A stretch of 64,000 nt of DNA, taken from Aurantiochytrium sp. KH105 (taxonomy: Eukaryota; Sar; Bigyra; Thraustochytrida; Thraustochytriidae). Made by a program: the position numbers and the translations under genes. Positions 49,701-59,172 of the stretch are shown one piece after another (the stretch's first letter is position 1; every line of letters begins with the position of its first letter). The DNA lies in NCBI GenBank assembly GCA_003116975.1, contig BGKB01000115.1, forward strand, positions 6,430 to 70,429, in the 5' to 3' direction. The notes beneath the pieces are model-generated. The model ran no database searches. It saw only the letters and a program-made list of their open reading frames with translations, and was not told the origin of the DNA.

Positions 49701-51725
49701 AATGTTGCTGGCGAGCGCAAAGATGCTCATTCCCCCTGGAAGGCCAGCAGAGGGTTGGCCAGTGGCCTGAGCAGCGTAAACGCCGCCCCGGTAGAGAAGT
49801 GGGTCCATGTGCGGAAATGCCTGTAAATGCGGATAGTCCGTTGCAACGACGTGAAGGTCGAATTGCGCATTGGCCTCATCGAGGGAGAAGTCCAAAGTCG
49901 CGCTCTCGGTAGTGTGCAACGACTGGAGGATGGACTTTTGCGCGAGTCGACTCCAGGTCAGGTTGTTCGCAACGAGCGAAAATCCAATGGGAAGCTTTGG
50001 CATTGATTCCGCTTCAAGAACATTGGTCAATGACTCGTTGGAGCCGACGCAAAGCGTGATGGCTGCTTGCGCAATGAGCTCGCGCGTCCACTGCACGGCA
50101 GGAACCAGACGGCGCGTGGCTGCGAACTTTTTGCGGCGCAGAGCAAGCGCATCTTGGTCGTCGTCGCAGAGCACCTTACAGAGGGCGAGGAGCTCATTGC
50201 CGCTAATGTTGGTTGACGTCAACACGATACTGACCAGCGAGCCGAGGCGGTTGTAGACAAAGTCGGCAAGAGCATCAACAAAACGAGAGCCGGGGACCGC
50301 AAAAAGATTGCTGTTGTCGCTCAGGTCAAGGGTTGCAAGAGGACTGGCGGGGAGCGCCTTGAGAAGGTCTTCCACGAGGCCCTGCGAGGCGAGTTCCTGA
50401 AGGGATCCAGCAAGGACGAGCTTGCGCAGCGACGCACAGCCCGAGAGGGAGGCGTTGGCGGCTTCGAAGCTAGCGACGGGAATGACAGTCCCCGTAAGGT
50501 CCAATTCTTGCAACATGCCCAGATATGGAAGCGGTAGCGGACGCGTGGCGTCGAGTGAGGGAAGGTAGTCACCGTTGAAAACCTCAAAGATCCAGCTTGC
50601 TCCCTCGGCATCGGGGTCCACGTTCTCCTGGCCTGCCTTTAGGAACTGGTGCACACGCAGCGAAAGCGGGGAGGCAAAGTAATATGCGCGTTGCATGGCA
50701 AGTGCAAGGCCGGAGCCCGAGTCGACGTTGCAGCGATCGAGCATAAAATGCACACCCATGCTCGGCCGTGGGTTTGCGAGGAGAGCCTGCGAGAGAACTG
50801 ACCAGAATGCGGGCTCGCATTCTATTTGGCAAAGCTCGAGCGCTTCGATACCAACATTCCAGCGCAGGAGCTCCCAGATGGCAAGTCTAAAGTCTGGGTT
50901 CTGCTTCAGCAGCGCATCGTCAAGACCGTTCAGGCTCACCTTCTTCACAGATGCGTCATAGGTGGCCGCCAGGGCCAGAGCGGTGAGCGCCTGAATCACC
51001 ACGGCGGCAGCGGGCTGCCATGCTGTGTCGCCGCCCAGACGCTCGGTGGGAGACAGGCGCATCGAGATCGGTCCGAGGCCGTCGTCGGGAGTGGTGATTG
51101 GGGTGGCGCCAGCATCGAGGACTTGTTGCGCCAAGACGCCGCTTCCAGAAATTATGTTGGCGTGAATGCGAAAGAGCGCGAGGAAAGGAGGAACATCGAT
51201 TACGGGGATGGCCCCAGGAATGATGGGTCTGGGCGACTCCAGCTGAGGGGGCATGACAAAGGCCCAAGGCACGCCATACGACGCCATGGCGTGCGCCGTT
51301 TGCACGGATCGAGCAAAGCCTTCTGGGTCGCTCACGAGGAGGTCTTGCGAGCTGCCATTGATGAGTGTGAGGCGTACGCGAAAGGCGTCTACCTTTTTAG
51401 ATCCCTTTGCACCATCGCCATCACTATCGCCAAGGATGGCAATTTTCGCAATATGGACCACGGGGACGCTCCATGTGACTTTAAACTTGGTCGTCCAGGA
51501 CCCTCTGAACAGATAGACGCGGTAGCAGTTCACGACCACGACGCTCTTGCCCTTGTTCAGCTTGGTCTGCTCGCTCGAGGTGCTGGCGTAGCCCACGGCC
51601 AAGAAGAGAACATCGGTGTCGCGCTCGCGCCGCGCGACCAGTAGGTCTTGGACCTTGCGTTCTTGCTCGGCGGGCAGCGCTCCCTTTGCAAGCGCCTTGC
51701 GCTGCGAGCTCGCGCCTGTGCCCAT
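46794..51725 (-). CDS. CARMIL-like LRR protein fused to GT49 glycosyltransferase
   Basis: 1643 residues from ATG 51725 (CCAAGATGG). The frame is open 28 codons further, but only from GTG. The N terminus MGTGASS fits an N-myristoylation site. Residues about 10-150 look like a PH-type domain as in CARMIL actin regulators (VVVVNCYRVYLFRGSW). Ribonuclease-inhibitor-like leucine-rich repeats follow (for example LLSLDITGNYIGDRGAEALG), then a basic helical segment (about 890-960). At about 1058-1078 is one hydrophobic stretch (AAAAILALGAAAFLAANL), followed by an acidic linker. Residues about 1290-1555 match LARGE-type family 49 glycosyltransferases: YPINMLRNAALVGA, the DxD motif D1396-V-D1398 in FLLDVDFMVD, and YDERFTGYGMNKISH. 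If the hydrophobic stretch spans the membrane, the enzyme would face the Golgi lumen with the LRR part in the cytosol. This topology is inference. Confidence 0.82.
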   Translation of the reverse strand: MGTGASSQRKALAKGALPAEQERKVQDLLVARRERDTDVLFLAVGYASTSSEQTKLNKGKSVVVVNCYRVYLFRGSWTTKFKVTWSVPVVHIAKIAILGDSDGDGAKGSKKVDAFRVRLTLINGSSQDLLVSDPEGFARSVQTAHAMASYGVPWAFVMPPQLESPRPIIPGAIPVIDVPPFLALFRIHANIISGSGVLAQQVLDAGATPITTPDDGLGPISMRLSPTERLGGDTAWQPAAAVVIQALTALALAATYDASVKKVSLNGLDDALLKQNPDFRLAIWELLRWNVGIEALELCQIECEPAFWSVLSQALLANPRPSMGVHFMLDRCNVDSGSGLALAMQRAYYFASPLSLRVHQFLKAGQENVDPDAEGASWIFEVFNGDYLPSLDATRPLPLPYLGMLQELDLTGTVIPVASFEAANASLSGCASLRKLVLAGSLQELASQGLVEDLLKALPASPLATLDLSDNSNLFAVPGSRFVDALADFVYNRLGSLVSIVLTSTNISGNELLALCKVLCDDDQDALALRRKKFAATRRLVPAVQWTRELIAQAAITLCVGSNESLTNVLEAESMPKLPIGFSLVANNLTWSRLAQKSILQSLHTTESATLDFSLDEANAQFDLHVVATDYPHLQAFPHMDPLLYRGGVYAAQATGQPSAGLPGGMSIFALASNIVDRIPYSIIQQIDVWSRTDIETQVFDSEPERELCQLVGDTALSCEDLWKLSLRNWRLGPMASAFFEEGVALNKTLLSLDITGNYIGDRGAEALGRALRTNRTLVSLHMDDNHVGLDGWKAIRGALYGNRKIAEFTYPAKDVARRNARLNQQIALGDEIYKVGKLDIKRTYNSYSLKPRSVEVIKYGKKLRRHALAHAQKIQDTLSQILAAVADNANGWGDKFAPKQDKQRAKAQDRIVSKVARKQAKLLAKMTRLLSKSAAKGRRNKRGNPYVPSAIDPLRRGPILSTDPVYDYDDYLGETYTKDVNRLLPYRYRGRRRRYIDRASAHHDGHVNGGNDGRDSDSDSSDDHDDHVDHVNDNDREMEGGRSTSEQQDSGRDREFATAETAAAAILALGAAAFLAANLDQLQAQAAMLDPSVQAQMNELIDEGRETTELLNENTAMWGPGAAEATAGALDDAVDSPDLSGLDLDGDAGADNDDDNDDDDDMDDVEMYAGAGPDQRDGDFRAPPRAPRVLSGSQGPILHAAARGTVEYAVQGPDCSADRDLERLRVEFTDWFAEQERLFAQVDADLKQASARAKVEGILNRGQFWKTPSSYSSQILWTLSSEQKQTDQRDWCVLCTQLSADRWPRFERLARSWNGALSAAVYLPNNDETAIPVAARLRASCEALVKAQPRFRLHVVLVTPSTLQTWYPINMLRNAALVGARSAFAPVATHVFLLDVDFMVDHMLADRLRDDEDLRTHVREARDTAFVVPAFENVQEELHKGPFACLDTRDVRASFATGRTAGFHVENFPKGHGPTNFARWADAQEHHLRMSYAVSYEDCFEPYVIVRVEDVPLYDERFTGYGMNKISHLFSLSRRVSKFRVLFDHCVVADPHPRSDEWARTSSTRDRLAYLKALYISFKRSGGRKIVVSATTTTATARLDAEQRKKTCAPEDYLENLLRTGHEASDMQSTNNAPSWVAMDLK

Positions 51726-54086
51726 CTTGGCTGGCTTGCGTTTGACTTTTGGTGCAGGCCACTCTGATAAAAAATCGTCGTCCACGTGAAAAACCAGTTT
51801 GGTGCTCACAGTGAGTGTCCTCGCTTCCCATTACTCGAAGCTAGGCGCAGCCCCCCTGGCTAGGCGAAACGTAGGACTTGCTTAGAGGTGGGCGCTGGCA
51901 TGAAAGTCGTAGGTATGGTGGTGCACGTGCGGAGGAACTGGCCATGGTTCCCATGCGTCCATCTGGCTCTCCAAGCTCCTTTGGTTCGCGGTGTGGCTGC
52001 AGGTGCTGGGCGAGCCAGCTGCAGCTGCTTGGGTAGCTGTATACCTTCCCCGACTTGCGACTGGGGAACCCATCGAAGGCTTCGCGTTGAGGACGGATGT
52101 AATCTCTCTCTGGCAAGAGGGAGATCGTAGTAACATACTATACCAGTACTAGGCCTATACACTGCACGCCGGCGACTCATCTCGTAGCCATTTTATAGGT
52201 CTTTTCTGTGCGAGGTCTCGCTATTTAGGTCTCTTCGTGTCTAGTGATCAGTGGATCGATCGCAGCGCCCAGCGCATCTCGCAGGCCCACAGCCACGCGA
52301 ATCTTGGTTGAACGCACGCTAGGTTTGGCGTTACGCGAGGCCTAATCCTGCCGTCACGCTGCGTCGACAGGGCAGGGATGGGTTAGGTGGGCAAAACGCA
52401 CTTTTCACTCGCAGGAAACACTCAGATCAGCAAACGGGCAAACTGACTGATGCTGCTTCCTCTCGACGATTATGAGTCGACTCCATCGTCAGCGAGGTCA
52501 ACTCCATTCGGAATGGATACCAAGGCTTGTCTAGTTGGTGACTGCGAACGCAAGCTTCCTTCTCCAATCAGCAGCAGAGCTCTTTGCTTTTTTTTTTTGC
52601 TTTTTTTTATAATTACCTATGCCGTGCTTGTTGCGATCGATCTCTCTTGTCTCATCTCCCAGTCCCGATCACCACCAAGGCCTACCACTACTCCACCCCG
52701 CACGTAGTGCAGCAAGCTACAGCAACACAAAGCTGGGTAGGCCTTCACCGCTGCGATCGCATCTAGGCCTCAGCTGACCGGTAAAACCCTGGCCCTCTTT
52801 TTCTCCCTATTACTAGTACTAACTCATTAGAGAATACTTCTCGTCCTCGGCCTCGTCGCGCCGAAGAAGCGATCCAGGTCAACTCGACCACTACTACCAT
52901 TGACAAAGAAAGCGCAACTTCTCCTGCCTCGCTACGCTACGAGTAGCTGAGGTCCTGTTCGTTTACTACCGACCGGCCGTCCAGCCGCCATTCAGCCGGA
53001 GAGCGCATCTATCTTACTTACGTGAGGATCGACGCGACACGCGACGATCTTCTTGTTTCGCTAGATGGACCCGGAAGAAGCGCCTACGCGTGTCCTAGCG
53101 GCGAGCAGGGCACACTGGCATCTGCGCTTTCCCATAATTCTCGCCTCCTGGGGCGCGCCGACCAGCGTCGCATCGCGGCGCCATCCTCCGCGGCCGGCGG
53201 TCTCGTCTCCGTCGCAAGACCGTGCGCGCCGCGACCGAGGCTTGGGCTCCAAGCGAGGTCTCGCCTGCCACTGCAACGGCGACCGTCCGGGTTCGGACTT
53301 TGGAAATGCAGCAGCTTACTACAGTCAGCCTGTCCTGTCGGAAGCGGCGTAACGCACACCTGGGCCGAGCGAATCTTTCGCCAAGATTCGCTCGGCTCAA
53401 GCGCATCCCGGGTGCCCGCGCCGCTTCCCTGCGCCGGCAAGGCCTCTGCTCCTGCCGCGGCCTCGATCGAGATGTGCGGCGGCGGCGGCGGCGGCGTCCG
53501 CTGTCGAGGAATGGATGAATGTATGAATGAATGAATGAAATGAATGCGCGGCGATACGCGGCGGTGCGCTCAAGAAGAGGGCACTCATCCGTATCTCCGG
53601 CGCGCCCTGCGTGCCCCCCCTCGCGCCGCGACGGGGCCTGCCCCTCTGGCGCCGCAGAGGGGCCGCCGCCCAAGGGGGTAGCCCGCACGTCCGCCCCCAG
53701 GCGCGGCAAGCACGGAATCCACGATGCAGAGTCCAAACAAACAAGCGAAGCAGACAACAAACGACGATCGCTCGATCGCCCAATCGATTGCGGCTTGAGA
53801 CAAACAGGCAAAGCAGCAAACGATCCGCATTGCCGAGGATCGTCGCGTCGCGTCGCGTCCAGCCGCGCGAGGTCGCTAGCTTCTCGAGGCAGAACAGAGC
53901 GAGCGGCGGGGAGCCCGAGGCCCGTTGTGACGAGGACCTGGAAGCCGCACGACCGATCGATCGGCGGTAGCGGAAGAACAGGGACAGGCAAAGTGGACAC
54001 AGTGCAGCGCAGCGCACTCGAGCACGTGGACAGACGAGGACAGAGGCAGCAAGCGAGCAAAAGGACGCTTAGAGGGAGAAACGAGA
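51726..54086. other. divergent promoter region
   Basis: 2.4 kb between the GT49 fusion (-) and the PEMT gene (+). In-frame codons continue from 51725 to about 51809 without an ATG. A frame at 52450-52707 contains one hydrophobic segment and an ATG but shows no other support. Near 53485-53530 GGC-rich and GAAT-type repeats occur. No gene is called. Confidence 0.45.
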
Positions 54087-54614
54087 ATGGCCACCATGGA
54101 CTACGCGAGCTTTGCTGTGCTCCTCTCCATGGAGCGACTCGCGTACGGCGTCGTTTGGAAGAAGCCACAGACCGTGGCCAAGGCTGCGCAGATGGTGGGC
54201 ATGAAGCAAAAGGAGCCCGAGATGATCTTCAACTTTGTGCGCGCCTTCAAGCTCGTGCAAATGTACGTCTTTAGCACATGGTATTACACGCACTACGGCA
54301 CCACGCTGCCCTCGCTCAGCTGGACGCAGTTTCTTATTGGCGCCCCGGTTCTTATTTTTGGTCAAATTCTCAACGCCATGGTGTGGTACCGGATCGGCAT
54401 CGACGGCGTCTGCTACGGCTCGTGCTTTGGTCGCAACATTCCCTGGTGCACCAAGTTTCCCTACAGCCACTTTTCTCACCCACAATACCTCGGCGCCATC
54501 CTGACAGTATGGGGCATGTTCATCTTTAGCTGGAACGACTGCCCGGACTGGTACTACCTGCCTCTTATTGAGACCATCCTGTACACCTCTTCCATGTTTT
54601 ATTGGGAGGCATGA
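54087..54614 (+). CDS. PEMT: PEMT-type phospholipid N-methyltransferase
   Basis: 175 residues from ATG 54087. A second ATG three codons on has a fuller initiation context (GCCACCATGG). The protein is hydrophobic with about four membrane segments and resembles phosphatidylethanolamine N-methyltransferase / Opi3. Segments visible are FNFVRAFKLVQMYVFSTWYY, FLIGAPVLIFGQILNAMVWY (the GQxL stretch that binds S-adenosylmethionine in the family), a GxxYG(S)xFG element and the signature FPYSHFSHPQYLGAILTVWG, equivalent to FPFxxxxNPxYxG of known members. The C-terminal Glu (YWEA) is near the end. The expected role is stepwise methylation of phosphatidylethanolamine to phosphatidylcholine with S-adenosylmethionine, in the ER membrane. 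Length fits PEMT (about 200 residues). Confidence 0.88.
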   Translation: MATMDYASFAVLLSMERLAYGVVWKKPQTVAKAAQMVGMKQKEPEMIFNFVRAFKLVQMYVFSTWYYTHYGTTLPSLSWTQFLIGAPVLIFGQILNAMVWYRIGIDGVCYGSCFGRNIPWCTKFPYSHFSHPQYLGAILTVWGMFIFSWNDCPDWYYLPLIETILYTSSMFYWEA

Positions 54615-55231
54615 ACTGTTTGCGGCCACTTTTATGGTCAAAAGGAAAAAGAAAAGAAAGAAAAGCTCCCAGCGCGACTTCTTCGTAATCTTTCGTAAGT
54701 CGGGTAGTCTCGACGTCACGCGCGTCTACGCGCCCTGCCATTTATTGGTTTGGTCACACACAACACGTATACATCAAGACCTTCATTTCTCTCTCCTTCT
54801 CTCTCTGTTATACACATCAGACGTTTCCCATGCATAATGATGATTATCACATCCATGGGATTGTCAAAGTAGGTGGGATATTGCGCTATTTTTTTTAGGG
54901 GCTGGAGGCCGACGAAAGTCGTCTCCTCCTTTGCGCTGCCATCAACATATCAAATTTGCTCTTTCTCCATTTGTCTCTATTTTTCGGCTCTTGCCTTGCT
55001 GTCCAGACGTACTGGTTTCTCTGTCGTGGTTCGTTGATCTTCGCAAGGAATCCTCGTTGCTAGCAGCTGGGTGGCGAGAGTTTTGAAGTTGTAGAATCGA
55101 AAACACATCTTCTTGCGCCACCTCACCTTGCGAATGCCGAAAATGAAGAATCAATGTGAAATGCGAGTACACTACCACTCACTTTCGCTCGTTGGACTCC
55201 ATTGTGTATACTGCTTCTCGGCACGCTCTCC

Positions 55232-55265
<34 letters not shown>

Positions 55266-55285
55266 AATACATGCGCTTGATGACC
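54615..55285. other. convergent 3' spacer with CT/CA repeat
   Basis: 3' flanks of two convergent genes. A (CT)n tract at about 55231-55252 runs into (CA)n to about 55265, about 20 bp beyond the stop of the hydrolase gene. No gene is seen. Confidence 0.5.
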
Positions 55286-56917
55286 TTATTGGGGCGCGAC
55301 AAGAAGCGACGCGGACGCCAAGAGCGCCTGGCCAGGACGGAGATGATCGTGCAGAGGGCCTTCATGGGTCGCATGCGGTGGCATCTTGTCGAGCAAATCT
55401 GCGTAGGGCACTGCAGCATTAAAGAGATTGGGCCGCCACTGCTCGGCGTCTTTGCGAAGTATACTGCAGAAATATACAAAAGGCGCGGCACAATGGCGAA
55501 GACTAACGTCGGTCCACGGGATCTGCTCAATGTCGACGACGTGGTAGACTGAATGTCGCTTGAGACGCGGGCACGAATCCCCGAGCGCGCCAGCGCCAAT
55601 GAGCGAGGTCTCGTACGTCTCCACGAGTAGCTTCGGAAGAGCCTCACGCACAAGGTGCAAGTTTTCAGTGGCTCGCTGTGAAGGTCGCAAGCCATCTAAA
55701 GGGCCATACGACTTGCAGTCCGAGGTGAAGAACGGATCAACGAGAGTCAGCCGCTCCGGGTAGCAGATTGGACTGGCTTTTGCCGTGCCATAATACGAAG
55801 TCTGGCCAAGCAGCAACCGACGCAGAAACTCGAGCGTGAGCTGGGCTCCGAGCGAGTGACCGAGAAAGTGTACGGCGCCATAGTGTGCTGTTGACCTTGG
55901 AGGAAAATGGGCGAGGTAAGACTTGACAAGCATGTCGGCAACACAGTGATCGGTGTCAAAGAGTCCCGCATGATCGACAAACATCGTTGATCCATCGGCA
56001 TTGCGACGGCGCCAGCGCAAGCGCGTGCCGTCCGTGGCGTTGTAGATCTTGCGCTCGGCCTCGGAGACAGTTGGTTCATCGGCGAGCTGGTTCCAGTAAA
56101 AGACGCCAACGTTGTATCCGCGAGCGACCCATAGGTCGACGACCTGCGTGTCTGGTAGCGACGAGGTGGTACCTGGCGGATTGACCCAGTTGATCGTTTC
56201 GCGAAATCCTCGCTCGGTAACGCCCGGCTGCCAGCCGTGCACATAAATAATGGTGGGCTTACTTGCGTCAAAGTATTCGCAGTCTGGCCCAGCGCCACAG
56301 ACGCGACCGAGCCCAAACCAATACATGCGAACATCGGGCTGCCAGGGATAAGCCCAGTTCAGATTTGCAGTCTCGACTGGCTTCGCGCCGAGAGGAGCAG
56401 CACTGCAGCAAGCAGTGCCCTTGGACTCGTCATTGGCCTTTTCCGTGCCATGACGCATGAGAAACTCTTGCAGGGTAATGGACTCGAGATCGGGGAAAAC
56501 GTGGAAGGTTTCGTGCATGGCCACAGGAATGATGTCACTGAAGAACTTTGCGAGCGCTTCGATGCGCATTAGCAATCGGCACAAGAGAAGTACAAGACCG
56601 ACGACGAGGAGAACAGGAAGGGCAATCACGCAGAGGGCCCAGGCGACTGGCTTAGGCGGCTGATGCTTGAGAAAGAGACGATGGAAAGTACTGCGTTTGG
56701 TCTCGTGCGCCTCTCGAATCACCTGACAGGCGCGCTCGCGCGCCGTCTCGACGAGTTGCTCGTCTTTGTCATGGTTCTCGACCCTGTTCGAGTTCGCGTC
56801 GTCCCGGTCCTTCGAGCGCGTAGATTCTTTCTCAGCGCGGTCACTGACCGCGTCCCCGTTGCTGTCCTCCTCACGCTTGACTGCGCTCGCAGTTTGTCTC
56901 CGCGTGCGAACCCCCAT
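55286..56917 (-). CDS. membrane-anchored lipase-like alpha/beta hydrolase
   Basis: 543 residues from ATG 56917 (MGVRTRRQTA). A charged N-terminal region (1-85) is followed by one strong hydrophobic segment at about 93-115 (VAWALCVIALPVLLVVGLVLLL), so the protein is probably a signal-anchored membrane enzyme. The hydrolase domain shows IIYVHGW (oxyanion-hole region), the nucleophile motif G-H-S355-L-G in HFLGHSLGAQLTLEF, and ERLTLVDPFF, the position of the acid residue in pancreatic-lipase-like enzymes. A histidine in the last third (for example KRHSVYHVVD or SLRHCAAP) should complete the triad, but I cannot tell which. Several cysteines (ACCSAA, CGAGPDC) may form disulfides if the domain is lumenal. 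The substrate is probably a lipid ester. The exact family is unsure. Confidence 0.8.
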   Translation of the reverse strand: MGVRTRRQTASAVKREEDSNGDAVSDRAEKESTRSKDRDDANSNRVENHDKDEQLVETARERACQVIREAHETKRSTFHRLFLKHQPPKPVAWALCVIALPVLLVVGLVLLLCRLLMRIEALAKFFSDIIPVAMHETFHVFPDLESITLQEFLMRHGTEKANDESKGTACCSAAPLGAKPVETANLNWAYPWQPDVRMYWFGLGRVCGAGPDCEYFDASKPTIIYVHGWQPGVTERGFRETINWVNPPGTTSSLPDTQVVDLWVARGYNVGVFYWNQLADEPTVSEAERKIYNATDGTRLRWRRRNADGSTMFVDHAGLFDTDHCVADMLVKSYLAHFPPRSTAHYGAVHFLGHSLGAQLTLEFLRRLLLGQTSYYGTAKASPICYPERLTLVDPFFTSDCKSYGPLDGLRPSQRATENLHLVREALPKLLVETYETSLIGAGALGDSCPRLKRHSVYHVVDIEQIPWTDVSLRHCAAPFVYFCSILRKDAEQWRPNLFNAAVPYADLLDKMPPHATHEGPLHDHLRPGQALLASASLLVAPQ

Positions 56918-57269
56918 CCCATTGGGTTTTGTGGGAGGTCTCGAGGTCCTCTCGACGAGGCTTGCTTGCTTGCAACGGAGGTGGAAAAAAAAAACAAAGC
57001 ATTTTTTCTTTCACGCCGCGCGCTGAGGTGACGCGAGGTGTCCCGGCGATTGAGCCAGTTTGCAAGCAAGAGTGACTTACTGCCCTCTGAATGGAATAAG
57101 CCTTGGGGCGATCGTTACGGAAAGAGAATGCTCATCATGGCTGGATGGGCGCAAGATCTACGTAGTAGGGAATCGTGCAAAAAAGAGAAGACGAGGATCC
57201 AATTCTTTCTTTTATCTCATCCGAGGCCTGGCTGTAGGGCCTACTGTCTTGATCGTGGTCGCTGTCCGG
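56918..57269. other. short spacer upstream of the hydrolase
   Basis: Holds the promoter of the hydrolase gene and the 3' flank of the first channel gene (TATTTATTAATG at 57268-57280, a poly(A)-type signal read on the minus strand). No gene is seen. Confidence 0.45.
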
Positions 57270-58620
57270 CTATTTATTAATGCTGACTGCAACGATTTGG
57301 CTGAAGTGGTTCTCGACGTCTTCTTGGAGCTTCTTGGTGACAGCCTCGTACGTCTTGACCTTTGTTGTGTATTGCCTGTGCGTGGATCGAGACTTCCAAA
57401 TGTACCTGAGGTAGGCAGCGAAAAAGAGAATGTGGATGACGATAAAAATGATCCAGGCGCTGCGCTGCACGTCAATGCTGTTGAAAACCTTGTCAAAGGA
57501 GGAAAAAATAAGAGTGATGCAGACGAATAAGAACATTGCAAGCTTGTAGAAGTCGGAAAAGGTGACGCGAGTGCTTGTGCTGCGCAAAAACGAGAGACTC
57601 ATGGCGACGAGCAAAGCAACGCAGTAGCTGAGACGTGCGGCGGCATCCTCAGAGATCAGCATGGAAAGTGGCGCGAGGATTGCAAGCATCAGGGGCCAAA
57701 GGAGCTCGTAGATGACGTGCTGATCAAAGGAAGGGCGGCGAGCAACGATTACAGTAGCTGTCACCCAACTGTAAAGAAGATCCTCTGCAAATTTACGCGG
57801 CGAACGAAAGACAAGACGCGGTGTGCCACCCCATTTGAAACGGTTGCCGAGGACGAGGATGACTTCTTCGTCGCGCACGCGCGCGCACTCACTGTCGACG
57901 AGGGTGACCCCGGATTCGAAGGCAACAAGAGCACACTCCTCGCTCCACACGGTGCGGCGGAGCTTGGATTCAGCCCAGGGCACGAGAATGAACTTGGATT
58001 CGTTCCAATTGCTCGTGATGGCTACGTTGAGCTCGTGAAAGTCAAAGGGGAACCAGGCACCGCGCTCGCCTAACGGGAAGATGCCATCATATTCGTAGGT
58101 ATATGTGAGCTTGCCATTTTTTTCGCGAACCCATTCGGAGTGCTCCATCACCTTGCCTCGAAATACGATCCAAGGCGTCCACTGCGAGATTTTCTTGCTG
58201 CCATGGATGAGAAAGTGCTGGTTGCGAGGCCGAGGGATGCGGTCCGAGATGGAGATGCCAAGATCTCCCATGTCCACGCGAACGTGGACGAGGAGCTTGG
58301 ACTTGAAAGTGCGACTGTTGATGTCGATGTCGTAGATGTTGGCAAAGTCGAAGCGGGTTTCGGCCACCACGGGATCTTTCAGGCGTGAGTTCCAGAACTT
58401 GACCCATTCGCTGTCGCCCTCTGTGAGATCGCGCAGCCGCCATTGCGTTCGTCAACCAGTCAGTCAGCGAGTCAGTCGCGATCTTTTAATCTCAAGCTTG
58501 AGCTGTCTCGAGCACGTCAAGGTGCCCGGTCGCCTGGCCCGCCTGGCCCGCCTGGCCCGCCTGGCCGCCCGCCCCCGTCAGGCGTCACGTACCTTCGAAG
58601 ACCTCGTCGCTGAGCTGCAT
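57270..58620 (-). CDS. pentameric ligand-gated ion channel-like, copy 1
   Basis: Two exons: 58620-58593 (28 bp, MQLSDEVFE) and 58420-57270, giving 392 residues. The donor is GTACGT after GAAG and the acceptor is CTCACAG; the junction codon is GAG. Exon 2 then opens GDSEWVKFWNSRL, which the downstream GTG start alone would miss. The extracellular half has beta-strand patterns and FPFD at about 133-136, the counterpart of the Pro-loop of Cys-loop receptors, without the two cysteines, as in bacterial channels. Four membrane segments follow: M1 at about 243-265 (VIYELLWPLMLAILAPLSML), M2 about 270-293 (RLSYCVALLVAMSLSFL), M3 about 297-320 and M4 about 330-352 (WIIFIVIHILFFAAYL). A pore-forming subunit gated by an unknown ligand is expected. 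No signal peptide is obvious. Closely similar to the gene at 59173-60533. Confidence 0.85.
58531..58566. repeat. 9-bp tandem repeat in channel intron
   Basis: Four copies of CGCCTGGCC inside the intron of channel copy 1. The matching intron of copy 2 lacks it, so it arose or was lost after the duplication. Confidence 0.9.
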
Positions 58621-59172
58621 CGTTTCACTTCGTTTGCTCCTTCCCATTATCGTTCGAGCGTGTCTGGACGTCCAAGCGCGCAGCCGTCAACAGGTTTGGG
58701 GATCTGGGCGAGCGAGCGAGCGGGCGGCCGGCTGGGCGGACAGGCGTTGGAGCGGATGGGCAGGCTTCACGTCGAGTAGGCGCTGCTCATGTGGTTTTGT
58801 GGCGTCCGCTCGATTTTAGCACGCATGACATCATGCGTAAAAGGGTTCCCGTAAATTGACTCGCGGTTTAAAATAGAGAGAGCCCAGTTGAGGGGTTAGT
58901 AACGTGGCGATTCGACCGGGCCCCTAGTCACCTATCGTTTTGAAAAAGAGAACGCTTCTACTAGGTTGGGCAAGAAGTTGTCCATGTCGGAGATGCACTC
59001 ATTGGCGTTGTCACTCCCTAAACATGGCATGATTAGCTGTGGTTATGCGTCACCAAGCGCGAGCGCAAGAGGCCGGAAGCCCACTTTTCTAGCAATGACA
59101 GGAAAAGAAATCAACAAGAGTGACAGGAGAAGAAGAACAAATGAATTGCATACCGCCATTAGCCTTGACAGC
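58621..59172. other. spacer between tandem channel genes
   Basis: About 550 bp holding the promoter of copy 1 and the 3' flank of copy 2. No gene is seen. Confidence 0.45.

Noticed and set aside
51726-51809. GTG start for the GT49 fusion
   Set aside because: The extra 28 codons read like protein, so a spliced upstream exon is possible, but no clean junction to an ATG exon was found; ATG 51725 is used.
52450-52707. Possible 85-residue membrane peptide
   Set aside because: ATG and one hydrophobic stretch only, caused in part by T-runs; no other support.
58421-58455. ATGGCGGCTGC as start of channel copy 1 (and its twin near 60388)
   Set aside because: It reads into a different frame from the channel; the channel frame needs the 28-bp exon at 58593-58620.
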